From Phycisphaerales bacterium (lineage in GTDB: Bacteria; Planctomycetota; Phycisphaerae; Phycisphaerales; UBA1924), in NCBI GenBank assembly GCA_029260315.1, contig JAJDDM010000032.1, positions 1 to 52,426 of the forward strand: a stretch of DNA of 52,426 nt, in the 5' to 3' direction. Position 1 is the stretch's first letter, and each line of letters starts with the position of its first letter. Below are positions 1-7,582 of this stretch, in pieces. The notes under the pieces are model-generated. The model did not search any database and was not told where the DNA came from. It saw only the letters and a program-made list of their open reading frames with translations. Made by a program: the position numbers and the translations under genes.

Positions 1-90
1 GAGCGCCGGGCGCCCGCCGAGCGGGCTCACGGGCGGATCGGGCACCCGCTCGGCCAGCCAATCCAACTGCTCGTCCGTGAGTGTCAGCAT
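1..90 (-). CDS. IS5-type transposase, N-terminal fragment (cut by window edge)
   Basis: Thirty codons read leftward from an ATG at 88-90 and run off the window. The peptide starts MLTLTDEQLDWLAERVPDPP and continues with SPLGGRP. This is the classic N-terminus of the small DUF4096-type first domain of IS5/IS4-family DDE transposases (pattern LTDEQW..l.P.lP.pp....GGRp). A TATAAT hexamer lies 8 bases upstream of the ATG (99-104 on the minus strand), but I see no -35 at the right spacing. Whether the element is complete cannot be judged here. Family call is good; subfamily is inference. Confidence 0.7.
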   Translation of the reverse strand, partial: MLTLTDEQLDWLAERVPDPPVSPLGGRPAL

Positions 91-167
91 GGTGACTTAT
101 TATATTGACAACTCAAGGAATGGTTTAGGGATAGGCCCTAAACACCTCTCGCGATCTCACATACGCA

Positions 168-415
168 AACCCTCAGAGCCGCGTGCGTCAGAGCCATTTG
201 CGTCGTTTGTCACAAGTGCTTCGCGGCGGGATGCTTGTGCGCGTGTCTGGCGTCGTGCCACCAACCGCTGCTTTGAGCGGTTGGTGTTCCATGGCGCTCT
301 CCCAGAAGCACCAGCCGTGCAAAGCCACGGCTGGTGGCACGTCGCTCGGTCATCCGCATTTGTTCGAGTTCTCCGCCTGTTGACGCAAAGCGCTCGTCAG
401 CACGCGGACCGACGA
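168..415 (+). repeat. Paired-hairpin mobile element, copy A
   Basis: Two perfect hairpins with 11-bp arms and 6-base loops lie at 259-286 (CACCAACCGCT, loop GCTTTG, AGCGGTTGGTG) and 309-336 (CACCAGCCGTG, loop CAAAGC, CACGGCTGGTG). The loops are reverse complements, so the two units face each other. About 200 bp around them (190-395) is nearly identical to 8130-8325 (inverted) and 44796-44990. The outer ends of this copy differ from the other two but still match each other imperfectly in inverted orientation (CCGCGTG...AGC..TTTGCGTC). It fills most of the gap between the transposase fragment and aspS. I see no gene in the rest of 91-538. Confidence 0.8.
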
Positions 416-538
416 CGCACGGCGCCAAGAGTGCCCCGAATCGGAAGGTGACCGTAGAACGAACGCCACGCTCCAAATCAGCGCCCAACGCTCGCTCGCT
501 CACGCACGCGGCTCCGAAGCCCCCCGCCGCAAGCCCCC

Positions 539-2329
539 TCACACCACGCTCTTCACATGCAGTTCCACCAACTGCTCCGGATCCACCGGCCCCGGCGCCT
601 CGGTCATCAGATCCTGCCCCGTGTGCGTCTTCGGGAACGCGATCACGTCCCGGATATTGTCGATCCCCATGATCTGCATCACCAGCCGATCCAGCCCGAA
701 CGCGATCCCGCCCATCGGCGGCGGGCTGTACCGCAACGCCTCCATCAGGAAGCTGAACTGCACCCGCGCCTGCTCCTCACTCATCCCCAGCAGTTCAAAG
801 ACCTTCGCCTGCACGTCGTCGCGGTGGATACGGATCGACCCGCCCCCGATCTCGTTGCCGTTGAGCACCATGTCGTACCCATCCGACACGATCGCCTCGT
901 GCACCGCGTGATCGCCCGCCAGCGTCGACAGAAACTTCTCGATCTCCTCGGCCTTCGGGCTCGTGAACGGGTGGTGCATCGCGTAGAACCGCCCTTCCTC
1001 GGCGTCGTACTCGAACATCGGAAAATCCAGCACCCACAGAAAGTTCCACCGCCCCTCGGGGATCAGGTCCAGGTCGCTGGCGATCTTCAGCCGCAGCTCG
1101 CCCAGCGCCCTCGTGCATACGCCGTAGCTATCCGCCCCGAAAAAGATCTGATCGCCCGGCTCCGCGCCCATTCGCTCAATGATCTCCGCGCTCACCGGCT
1201 CGATGAACTTCGCGATCCCCGCCTCCAACACCACCTTGCCATCACCCTTGCCCACCTTCGTCGTCGGCACGCCGCCCGCCCCGAACGTCTTCACGAACTC
1301 GCTGTACCCGTCGGTGATCTTCCGAGTCAGCTTCTCCGCGCCGCCCGGCACGCGGATCGCCTTCACGCACCCGCGCTCCTTCTCCAACGCGTTCGTGAAC
1401 ACTTTAAAATCTGTCTTCGAACAAATATCCGAAACGTCGGCAAGTTCGAGCCCGAACCGCGTGTCCGGGCGATCGATCCCGAACCGATCCATCGCCTCGT
1501 GATAGCTCATCCGCGCGAACGCCGGCGCCGCATACCCCGTCATCTCTTGCCACAGCGTCCGTGCGAACCTCTCCATCACGTCCAGCACGCCGTCCCGCGT
1601 CACGAAGCTCATCTCCAGATCGATCTGGCTGAACTCCGCCTGCCGATCAAACCGCGGCTCCTCATCCCGGAAACACTTACAAATCTGCAGGTACTTGTCG
1701 CAACCCGACATCATCAAGAGCTGTTTGAACAACTGCGGGCTCTGCGGCAGCGCGTACCACATCCCCGCCTGCTTCCGACTCGGCACCAGAAAATCCCGCG
1801 CACCCTCCGGCGTCGACCGACACAGCACCGGCGTCTCGATCTCCAAAAACCCTTCTGAGTCAAAGAAATCCCGCGCCACCTTGCTGATCCGGTGCCGCGT
1901 CGCCAGCACCTTCTGCATCGCCGGGCGGCGCAGGTCGAGGTACCGATGCTTCATCCGCACCTCCTCGCTCGCCAGTTCCTCGTCCTTCTCATGCCCCGGA
2001 ATCACCGGCGGCGGGGCCGTCTGGCTCAACACCTCCATCTCGCTCACCAGCAGCTCGACCTCCCCGGTCGGGATCTTGTCGTTCTTGTTCTCTCGCTCGC
2101 GCACCGTCCCCGACACCCGGACGCACGTCTCCAGATTCAGCTTCCCCGCCCGCTCCACGATCTCCCTCGGCGAATCCTCATCGAACACCGCCTGCGTGAT
2201 CCCATACCGATCGCGCAGATCGATGAACGCGAGCTGGCCATAGCCGCGCCGGGCATGCACCCATCCGCACAGCGTGGCGTTCTGAGAGGCGTTCTCGAGC
2301 CGCAGCTCGCCGCAGGTATGCGTCCGCAT
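539..2329 (-). CDS. aspS: Aspartyl-tRNA synthetase
   Basis: Class II aminoacyl-tRNA synthetase that charges tRNA-Asp in the cytoplasm; 596 aa, close to the usual ~590 aa of bacterial AspRS. The N-terminal OB-fold anticodon-binding domain starts MRTHTCGELR and contains GWVHARRGYGQLAFIDLRD. Class II core motifs follow: RYLDLRR, the STPEGARDFLVPSR loop, QSPQLFKQLLMMSG, motif 2 FRDEEPRFDRQAEFSQIDLE and motif 3 GIAFGLDRL near the C-terminus. The insertion around KVGKGDGKVVLEAGIAKF fits the bacterial GAD domain. I chose the ATG at 2329 because the conserved N-terminus begins there and AGGAAGGA lies about 10 bases upstream; the frame is open further upstream but that part is not protein-like. Only the tRNA-Asp versus Asp/Asn specificity is undetermined. 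Confidence 0.97.
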   Translation of the reverse strand: MRTHTCGELRLENASQNATLCGWVHARRGYGQLAFIDLRDRYGITQAVFDEDSPREIVERAGKLNLETCVRVSGTVRERENKNDKIPTGEVELLVSEMEVLSQTAPPPVIPGHEKDEELASEEVRMKHRYLDLRRPAMQKVLATRHRISKVARDFFDSEGFLEIETPVLCRSTPEGARDFLVPSRKQAGMWYALPQSPQLFKQLLMMSGCDKYLQICKCFRDEEPRFDRQAEFSQIDLEMSFVTRDGVLDVMERFARTLWQEMTGYAAPAFARMSYHEAMDRFGIDRPDTRFGLELADVSDICSKTDFKVFTNALEKERGCVKAIRVPGGAEKLTRKITDGYSEFVKTFGAGGVPTTKVGKGDGKVVLEAGIAKFIEPVSAEIIERMGAEPGDQIFFGADSYGVCTRALGELRLKIASDLDLIPEGRWNFLWVLDFPMFEYDAEEGRFYAMHHPFTSPKAEEIEKFLSTLAGDHAVHEAIVSDGYDMVLNGNEIGGGSIRIHRDDVQAKVFELLGMSEEQARVQFSFLMEALRYSPPPMGGIAFGLDRLVMQIMGIDNIRDVIAFPKTHTGQDLMTEAPGPVDPEQLVELHVKSVV

Positions 2330-2405
2330 GGAGTCCGTCCTTCCTGTCAGGGGCGGGAGTATAGAGACGAACCCCCTCCCAGCCGCGCAGCGGCGCACTC
2401 TCCCC

Positions 2406-2492
2406 AGCCGCGGAGCGGCGCTCGACACTGGCGAGGGGCGCCAGCCCCTCGGAGCCCCGCCCCAAAAACCCAGCCCCGGATGGGGCGCTCGA
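2406..2492 (+). repeat. Inverted repeat flanking the IS200-like pseudogene, left copy
   Basis: An 87-bp stretch beginning AGCCGCGGAGCGGCG, containing ACTGGCGAGGGGCG and ending with GGGGCGCTCGA. It recurs in opposite orientation at 3024-3111. It carries small internal palindromes (CCGCGGAGCGG, GAGGGGCGCCAGCCCCTC). Together the two copies bracket the broken transposase, as repeats commonly do around REP-associated Y1 transposases. Confidence 0.75.
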
Positions 2493-2546
2493 AGCACGCA
2501 CCCCAAGAACGCACTCTCTCCCCACCCCTGCGACCGCACCGCTCCC

Positions 2547-3001
2547 TCAATCAAACGTGTACTCCGGATGCCACTCCACCCCATGCCTTTCCAGAAACGC
2601 CACCAGCTCCTCCTTGAACGACAGCCGCCGATGATGCTCCTCCTGCCGCGCGATGTACCCACGCACATCTTCGACGCCCGATCGACTCACAGAAAACACC
2701 GAGTACCCCTCCTGCCACGCGAACTCTCCTATAGGCCGATCTCCTCGTGCATCCACCGCGACGACCGGCTCTTGACCTCGCGAACAAGCGTTGCGATCGC
2801 CTCGTCCGTCCGCCATTTCACAAGCAGATGCACATGGTCCGCAACGCCGCCCACCGCGAGCGCCGAGCCCTGCACATCGCGCACCGTCCCCCCGAGAAAC
2901 TCGTGGACGCGCCCGCGAGTGTCCTCATGTATCCATTCCCGGCGCTGCTTGGTCGAGAAGATGATGTGCAGAAACACGGCGCTATAAGTGCGTGGCATCA
3001 C
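2547..3001 (-). pseudogene. IS200-like (Y1, HUH) transposase, frameshifted
   Basis: The first frame (3001 down to 2729) gives MMPRTYSAVFLHIIFSTKQR and the HUH metal-binding motif VADHVHLLVKW, then ...EVKSRSSRWMHEEIGL and a stop. The second frame continues at once with IGEFAWQEGYSVFSVSRS, then VEDVRGYIARQEEHHRR, which is the normal C-terminal half of this family with the catalytic tyrosine in RGYIARQ. Joining the halves needs a -1 shift near 2730; the local sequence (GGCCTATAGG) has no classic slippery heptamer, so I read it as a mutation. Intact length would be about 150 aa, typical for Y1 transposases. Inverted ~87-bp repeats flank it. Confidence 0.85.
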
Positions 3002-3023
3002 GCCAGTCTAAGGAACGCCGGCC

Positions 3024-3111
3024 TCGAGCGCCCCACTGGGGCTGGATAGACCATCCCACCCCCACGAGGGGCTCTCGCCCCTCGCCAGTATCGAGCCGCC
3101 GCTCCGCGGCT
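3024..3111 (-). repeat. Inverted repeat flanking the IS200-like pseudogene, right copy
   Basis: Read on the minus strand this 88-bp segment matches 2406-2492: AGCCGCGGAGCGGCGG, then CTCGATACTGGCGAGGGGCG, AGCCCCTCG, and the distal CCAGCCCCAGTGGGGCGCTCGA. The middle part has diverged. Confidence 0.75.
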
Positions 3112-3186
3112 CAGGACCGGAGCTTCGCTCCACAATCGCACCTCCGAGTCCCCTTCCGACCCCCGATCCACCCCATACCCTCCCCC

Positions 3187-3903
3187 ATGCCCCAATCCCC
3201 CGTCGCCATCGTCACCGGCGCAAGCTCCGGCGTCGGCGAGGCAACCGCCAAGCTCCTCGCAGCCCGCGGCTACCGCCTCGCCCTCATCTCCCGCACCCTC
3301 TCCAAGCTCCAACATGTCGCCGACGAGATCCTCGCCGACCATCCCAGCGCCCAGGCCCGCTGCATGGCCCTCGACGTCTCCGACCCCGACAACGCCCGCC
3401 GCATGATCGACCAGACCATCGGCGCCTTCGGCCGCCTCGACGTGCTGATCAACAACGCCGGCGTCGCCCCCTTGCACCCCATCGACCACACCACCCCCGA
3501 GACGATCCAGCAGACCTTCGCCACCAACGCCATCGGCCCGGCCTGCGCCATCGCCCGCGCCTGGCCCCATTTCGTCCAGCGAAAGACCGGGCGGATCATC
3601 AACGTCTCGTCCATGGCCACCGAGAGCCCCTTCCCCGGCTTCTTCGCCTACGCCGCCAGCAAGGCCGCGCTCAACCTCATGGCCCTCTCCTGCGCCGTCG
3701 AGGGCGAATCCCACAACATCCGCGCCTTCGCCGTCGCCCCCGGCGCCATCGAGACCCCGATCCTCCGCGTGCTCTTCGACGAGAAGGCCATCCCCCCAGA
3801 AAAGTGTCTCAGCCCCGAAGAGGTCGCCCAGACTATCGTCGCCTGCGCCATAGGTGAGCACGACGACAAATCGGGCCAGACCATCCTCCTGCCCAGCCCC
3901 TAG
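3187..3903 (+). CDS. Short-chain dehydrogenase/reductase (SDR family)
   Basis: NAD(P)H-dependent oxidoreductase of the classical SDR type, 238 aa. The Rossmann glycine motif TGASSGVGEA is at residues 10-19, NNAGVAP at 89-95, the catalytic serine region NVSSMATE near 139-146, and the catalytic pair YAASK at Tyr155/Lys159. The R36 region (SRTLSKL) after the second strand suggests NADP(H), which is inference. The substrate is unknown. The start is the first ATG before the Rossmann fold; no clear Shine-Dalgarno precedes it. The open frame upstream crosses the repeat at 3024-3111 and is not coding. A palindromic repeat lies 32 bp after the stop. Confidence 0.92.
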   Translation: MPQSPVAIVTGASSGVGEATAKLLAARGYRLALISRTLSKLQHVADEILADHPSAQARCMALDVSDPDNARRMIDQTIGAFGRLDVLINNAGVAPLHPIDHTTPETIQQTFATNAIGPACAIARAWPHFVQRKTGRIINVSSMATESPFPGFFAYAASKAALNLMALSCAVEGESHNIRAFAVAPGAIETPILRVLFDEKAIPPEKCLSPEEVAQTIVACAIGEHDDKSGQTILLPSP

Positions 3904-3935
3904 CGCATGCCCGGGTGCATCGGACCCACCGGACG

Positions 3936-3961
3936 CCGGACCTGAGTCCGCGAAGGTCCGG
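3936..3961 (-). repeat. CCGGACCT hairpin repeat, copy 1
   Basis: Perfect 8-bp arms CCGGACCT and AGGTCCGG separated by 10 bases. The minus-strand reading (CCGGACCTTCGCGGACTCAG, then GTCCGGCGTC) matches copies at 44655-44682 and 48904-48931. It sits just after the SDR stop, with no T-tract, so it is not an obvious terminator. Confidence 0.65.
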
Positions 3962-4004
3962 GTATCGCCCTCGACCGCCCCCAAGGGGCGCCAACTCAGC
4001 CCCC

Positions 4005-4040
4005 TTCGTGCCTCCGTGCCTTTGTCCCTTCGTGCCCTCT
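4005..4040 (-). repeat. Imperfect tandem CACGAAGG/CACGGAGG repeat
   Basis: On the minus strand GGGCACGAAGG, GACAAAGG, CACGGAGG and CACGAAGG follow in an 8-11 base cadence. I have seen this low-complexity purine-rich motif in planctomycete intergenic DNA; I attach no function to it. Confidence 0.5.
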
Positions 4041-4048
4041 CAACTCCC

Positions 4049-4076
4049 TTGACCTGCCCCGACAGCGCGTTACCGT
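4049..4076 (+). promoter_or_regulatory. sigma70-type promoter of tRNA-Phe
   Basis: TTGACC at 4049-4054 and TACCGT at 4071-4076 with a 16-bp spacer, ending 11 bp before the first base of the tRNA. Confidence 0.5.
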
Positions 4077-4087
4077 TGTCGGCTGCC

Positions 4088-4160
4088 GGGCAGGTAGCTC
4101 AGTTGGTAGAGCACCGCACTGAAAATGCGGGTGTCGCCGGTTCAAGTCCGGCCCTGCCCA
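4088..4160 (+). tRNA. tRNA-Phe (GAA)
   Basis: A 73-base cloverleaf. Acceptor GGGCAGG (4088-4094) pairs with CCTGCCC (4153-4159) with discriminator A at 4160. The D-arm contains AGCTCAGTTGGTAGAGC, the anticodon loop is CTGAAAA giving anticodon GAA, and the T-arm contains GGTTCAAGTCC. No CCA is encoded, so it is added after transcription. Confidence 0.96.
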
Positions 4161-4188
4161 CTCTCGGCCAACCGTTCGGACACCCCCC

Positions 4189-4262
4189 GCGCCACCAACC
4201 ATGGCTTTGCATGGTTGGTGCTTTCAGCAGCACCAACCGCTCAAAGCAGCGGTTGGTGGCGC
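4189..4262 (+). repeat. Paired-hairpin element, core-only copy
   Basis: Two perfect hairpins lie at 4193-4220 (CACCAACCATG, loop GCTTTG, CATGGTTGGTG) and 4231-4258 (CACCAACCGCT, loop CAAAGC, AGCGGTTGGTG). Outer bases GCGCC and GGCGC also pair. The ~200-bp flanks of the longer copies are absent. It lies between the tRNA and the purE stop and could end transcription from both sides, though there is no U-tract. Confidence 0.85.
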
Positions 4263-4269
4263 CTCCAAC

Positions 4270-4761
4270 TTACTCCTCCAACGACAACTCCCCACTCTCC
4301 AACACCTTCTTTGTCTGCGCCACCCGATACGCGTGTACCGCCGCCCGCACATCCGCGTTCCCGCGCCCCACGATCGCCGCGGCCAGAAGCGCCGCGTTGA
4401 TCGCCCCGGCCTTCCCGATCGCAAGCGTCCCCACCGGGATCCCCGCCGGCATCTGCACCGTCGAAAGCAGCGAATCGATCCCCTGCACCTTCGACTCCAT
4501 CGGCACGCCAAGCACCGGCAGTTCCGTCTTCGCCGCGCACACACCCGCCAGGTGAGCCGCCCCCCCAGCCGCGGCGATCAGCACCCAAAACCCCCGCTCC
4601 TCCAACCCCCCAACCCACGCCTCACACTGCGCCGGCGTCCGATGCGCCGAATACACCTTCCGCTCATGGGCCACCCCCAACTGCTCGAGCGTCAACGCCG
4701 CGTGCCGCATCACCGGCCAGTCCGACTTCGACCCCATCACAATCCCAACTACCGGATCCAT
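4270..4761 (-). CDS. purE: N5-carboxyaminoimidazole ribonucleotide mutase (PurE class I)
   Basis: Converts N5-CAIR to CAIR in de novo purine synthesis; 163 aa, the normal length for bacterial PurE. The N-terminus MDPVVGIVMGSKSDWPVM holds the phosphate-binding GSxSD motif, SAHRTP is the second conserved loop, and AAAGGAAHLAGVCAA matches the GaGGaAHLpGm active-site segment with the catalytic His. A strong AGGAGGAG precedes the ATG at 4761. purK is not adjacent in this window. Confidence 0.95.
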   Translation of the reverse strand: MDPVVGIVMGSKSDWPVMRHAALTLEQLGVAHERKVYSAHRTPAQCEAWVGGLEERGFWVLIAAAGGAAHLAGVCAAKTELPVLGVPMESKVQGIDSLLSTVQMPAGIPVGTLAIGKAGAINAALLAAAIVGRGNADVRAAVHAYRVAQTKKVLESGELSLEE

Positions 4762-4794
4762 GCGCTCCTCCTCTTTTGCTTCAACGAGCCGCGC

Positions 4795-4840
4795 TCCCTG
4801 CCTCAACGAGCCGCGACCGTGAGGGAGCGGGTTGTGCGTC
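4795..4840 (+). repeat. Palindromic GAGCCGCGACCGTGAGGGAGCGG-type dispersed repeat
   Basis: GAGCCGCGACCGTGAGGGAG at about 4808-4827 is preceded by a related GAGCCGCG/GCTCCCTG half, giving an imperfect inverted pair. I recognise this motif as frequent in planctomycete intergenic DNA (recalled knowledge). The rest of 4762-4947 contains a CTTTCTCG simple repeat at about 4905-4945 and no gene. Confidence 0.45.
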
Positions 4841-4947
4841 CAAAGCACACAATCCCGCGAGCCCCATCCTTGGCCCACAACTCCCACGAATCGAATCCCC
4901 CCTCTCTCGCTTTCTCGCTTTCTCGCTCTTTCGCTGGCTCGCTCTCC

Positions 4948-5646
4948 TCACGACTGCACCAACGCCGACCCGCCATAAAAATACGCTCCCAACCCGATCG
5001 TGAAAATGAAATCCCCCCACAGCGCGTGCTCGATCGCCGCGAACACCGTGCTCCGCGTCCGCGCATAGGTCCAAGCGAACAGCAGCCCGCCCACGATCGT
5101 CATCACCACCGCGATCCATGTGTTGAACATCGTGTGCGCCAGCCCGAACACGATCGCGCTCGCCACGATCTTCGCCCAGTCGCTCCGGAAGATCGCCCGG
5201 TACCGATGGAAGATGAACGCCCGGAAGATCACCTCCTGCGGGTACACGCTGAACACCGGGTACAGCACCATGATCATCGCCCACGTCTCGGTGTTCTGGC
5301 GCGGAAACGCCAGGAACCGATGAGGAAGCAGCAGCCACACGCACACCCCCGCCGCCGCCGCCAGCGGCACGAACGCCAGCAAAACAGCACGCAGCCCCCG
5401 CACGCCCATCCCGTTGAACCCCAACCGACGATTGTCGAACGTCCTGTCGGTCACCAGAAACGCCCCGCACACCACCAGCCCCGCCACCAGCATCGGGATC
5501 ACCAGAAACCCGAACGTGTCCCGCATCAACCACATCGGCACCGGCGGCAGCAGAAACAGCACGCAGAACTCGATCCACAGCCGCATTCGTCGCCGCGCCG
5601 ACGCCTCGCCGACACCCGCCTCGATGACCTCAACGTCTGTCGTCAT
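4948..5646 (-). CDS. CPBP-family intramembrane metalloprotease (CAAX/Abi type)
   Basis: Polytopic membrane protein of 232 aa with about six hydrophobic segments. The motifs of CPBP intramembrane glutamic/metallo-proteases appear in order: QEVIFRAFIF (the EExxxR motif with Gln-Glu in place of Glu-Glu), FGLAHTMFN (FxxxH) and IEHALWGDF (HxxxD). Relatives process prenylated CAAX proteins in eukaryotes; bacterial roles vary from bacteriocin self-immunity to signalling. No bacteriocin gene is next to it. The ATG at 5646 is preceded by GGAG. Substrate unknown. Confidence 0.85.
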   Translation of the reverse strand: MTTDVEVIEAGVGEASARRRMRLWIEFCVLFLLPPVPMWLMRDTFGFLVIPMLVAGLVVCGAFLVTDRTFDNRRLGFNGMGVRGLRAVLLAFVPLAAAAGVCVWLLLPHRFLAFPRQNTETWAMIMVLYPVFSVYPQEVIFRAFIFHRYRAIFRSDWAKIVASAIVFGLAHTMFNTWIAVVMTIVGGLLFAWTYARTRSTVFAAIEHALWGDFIFTIGLGAYFYGGSALVQS

Positions 5647-5784
5647 CAGATCTCCAACTGCTCTCTGACATTCGCGAACCGCCTAGAATTCCCCGTCGTT
5701 TGCTCGCGCCCGCGATGCCTCGCGGACGTTCGAGTATGCGGATTTCTTCGACCGAGTTTCCACTTCGCTCCCACGGAGATCGCA

Positions 5785-6972
5785 ATGTCCACCCCCGTCA
5801 TCGTCGCCGCAAAGCGTACACCCATCGGCAAGTTCTTCGGCGGCCTCGCCTCCGTCCCCTCCCCCAAACTCGGCACCTACGCCATCCTCGCCATCCTCGA
5901 CCAAAGCCCCCAGATCCTCGACCAGATCGACGAGTGCATCATGGGCTGCGTCCTCCAGGCAGGCCTCGGCCAGAACCCCGCACGCCAGGCGGGCCTCCAC
6001 GCGGGCCTGCCCACCACACTCTCCGCCAAGACCAGCAACAAGGTCTGCGGCAGCGGCCTCGAGGCCGTCATGCTCGCCGCACAGTCCATCAAGGCAGGCG
6101 ACAACCACTGCGTCATCGCCGGCGGCTTCGAGAACATGACCGCCGCCCCCCACTACAGCTTCCTCCGCTCCGGCGTCAAGTTCGGCGAAGCCACCCTCCA
6201 GGACCACATGCAGCACGACGGCCTCTTCTGCGCCCTCGAGTGCTGGGGCATGACCAACGCCGCCGACCACATCGCCAAAAAATACAACATCTCCCGCGAG
6301 GACCAGGACCGCTTCAGCGCCCAGTCCCACCAACGCGCCGCTACAGCCACCAGCGAGGGCCACTTCAAGAACGAGATCGTCGCGCTCACCGGCGAGCAGG
6401 TCGGCAACCGCAAAGCCCCCGGCCCAGAAGGCGGCGTCTCCGCCGACGAGGGCATCCGCGCCGAATCCACCGCCGAGGGTCTCGCCAAGCTCCGCACCGT
6501 CCCCGGCCACGAGTTCATCACCGCCGCCAACGCCTCACAGATCTCCGACGGGGCCGCGGCGACCCTCGTCATGAGTTCCACAAAGGCCGAAGAACTCGCT
6601 ATAAAACCCCTGGCCAAGATCCTCAGCTACCACACCCACGGCGTCGACCCCAAGGACATCTTCGCCGCCCCCATCGAAGGCATCCGCGGCGCCCTCAAGA
6701 AAGCCAACCTGGAACTCAAGGACATCGACCTCTTCGAGATCAACGAAGCCTTCGCCGCCCAGATCCTCTGCAACACCAAGGAACTCGGCATCGATGAGTC
6801 CAAGCTCAACATCTGCGGCGGCGGCATCGCCCTCGGCCACCCCATCGGCGCCTCCGGCGCACGCGTCCTCACCACCCTCCTCCACCAGATGCACCGCACC
6901 GGCGCCAAACGCGGCCTCGCCGCCCTCTGCCTCGGCGGGGGCAATGCCGTGGCGATGGTGATCGAGGCCTGA
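5785..6972 (+). CDS. Acetyl-CoA C-acetyltransferase (thiolase)
   Basis: Condenses two acetyl-CoA to acetoacetyl-CoA or cleaves 3-ketoacyl-CoA; 395 aa, the standard thiolase II length. The nucleophilic cysteine is C88 in KVCGSGLEAV, the NEAFAAQ motif follows, H352 lies in GGGIALGHPIGASGAR, and the second catalytic cysteine C382 in ALCLGGGNAVAM. ACGGAGAT lies upstream of the ATG at 5785. The frame is open for 528 codons upstream, but that part is the antisense of purE and the protease gene. Direction (ketone body or beta-oxidation versus biosynthesis) cannot be told from the sequence; it appears to be monocistronic. Confidence 0.95.
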   Translation: MSTPVIVAAKRTPIGKFFGGLASVPSPKLGTYAILAILDQSPQILDQIDECIMGCVLQAGLGQNPARQAGLHAGLPTTLSAKTSNKVCGSGLEAVMLAAQSIKAGDNHCVIAGGFENMTAAPHYSFLRSGVKFGEATLQDHMQHDGLFCALECWGMTNAADHIAKKYNISREDQDRFSAQSHQRAATATSEGHFKNEIVALTGEQVGNRKAPGPEGGVSADEGIRAESTAEGLAKLRTVPGHEFITAANASQISDGAAATLVMSSTKAEELAIKPLAKILSYHTHGVDPKDIFAAPIEGIRGALKKANLELKDIDLFEINEAFAAQILCNTKELGIDESKLNICGGGIALGHPIGASGARVLTTLLHQMHRTGAKRGLAALCLGGGNAVAMVIEA

Positions 6973-6989
6973 CTGAGAAACTTGAAACT

Positions 6990-7490
6990 ATGCTTGATTT
7001 TGGAAAGATCTTAGAGGGGCTCAAGGGAAAGGCCCTGGATTTCAAAGACATTGAGCTGCTGCGCCATGCGTACGATCTCCAACAGGAAGTAAATGACCGT
7101 ATCAGGGAACTCTATGACATTCAGAGCAAGCAATGCGCAATGCAGGAGAAGCAGATTCGATCTCAGGATGTTCGAATTCGCAATCTTGAGACTGAGCTTG
7201 AATCAGCACAGCAGGAACTTGAACGGGTTAGCGATGAGTCCGACAGGATTCGAACACATGTGCTAAAGACAGCGGACGCAACCGATTGCCGGAACCTGTT
7301 AGCCGAGGCAATAAAGGGGTACGCACCCGGAGCTCTTTGGGTATTCGAAGATTTGGATCGGAGAATTGGCTTGCCGCAAGGCTCTGCCAAGAAGTATCTT
7401 GAAGAGGCGGCACTCTCCTTGGGCTTGCAGGTGGAGCAGCGAGGAGAGAATACCATCGTCTTTCAAGAATACAAGTCCGTCCGAGTCTAA
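6990..7490 (+). CDS. Orphan coiled-coil protein with possible C-terminal winged-helix-like region
   Basis: I do not recognise this 166-aa protein. Residues ~25-90 are a charged heptad-rich coiled coil (DLQQEVNDRIRELY...LETELESAQQELERVSDESDRI). The C-terminal 60 residues (GALWVFEDLDRRIGLPQGSAKKYLEEAALSLGLQVEQ) alternate helix and strand like a small nucleic-acid-binding fold; that is inference. Its base composition is visibly lower in GC than the neighbours on both sides, and codon third positions are often A or T, which suggests acquisition. It starts 17 bp after the thiolase stop, with a weak ribosome-binding site. The transposase unit begins 33 bp after its stop. Confidence 0.6.
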   Translation: MLDFGKILEGLKGKALDFKDIELLRHAYDLQQEVNDRIRELYDIQSKQCAMQEKQIRSQDVRIRNLETELESAQQELERVSDESDRIRTHVLKTADATDCRNLLAEAIKGYAPGALWVFEDLDRRIGLPQGSAKKYLEEAALSLGLQVEQRGENTIVFQEYKSVRV

Positions 7491-7523
7491 CCGCAAACGA
7501 TTATCCAAGACCAACCGCTGCGC

Positions 7524-7547
7524 GAATCACAGGCCTGGCCGTGAGGG
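7524..7547 (+). repeat. Left terminal inverted repeat of the RAYT-type unit
   Basis: GAATCACAGGCCTGGCCGTG followed by AGGG. It matches the reverse complement of 8327-8350 at about 19 of 22 central positions (consensus ATCACAGGCCYGRCCGTGAG). The same motif ends the gene-less copy at 44773-45019. Confidence 0.7.
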
Positions 7548-7582
7548 AGGGCGTCTTCCCCTCCTACACCCCCTCCCACGCC

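Noticed and set aside
2729-2816. Programmed -1 frameshift in the IS200-like gene
   Set aside because: No slippery heptamer or downstream structure that I can see, and this family is normally translated in one frame.
4201-5784. 528-codon open extension in front of the thiolase
   Set aside because: It crosses a hairpin repeat and is antisense to purE and the CPBP protease; homology to thiolases starts at 5785, with a ribosome site.
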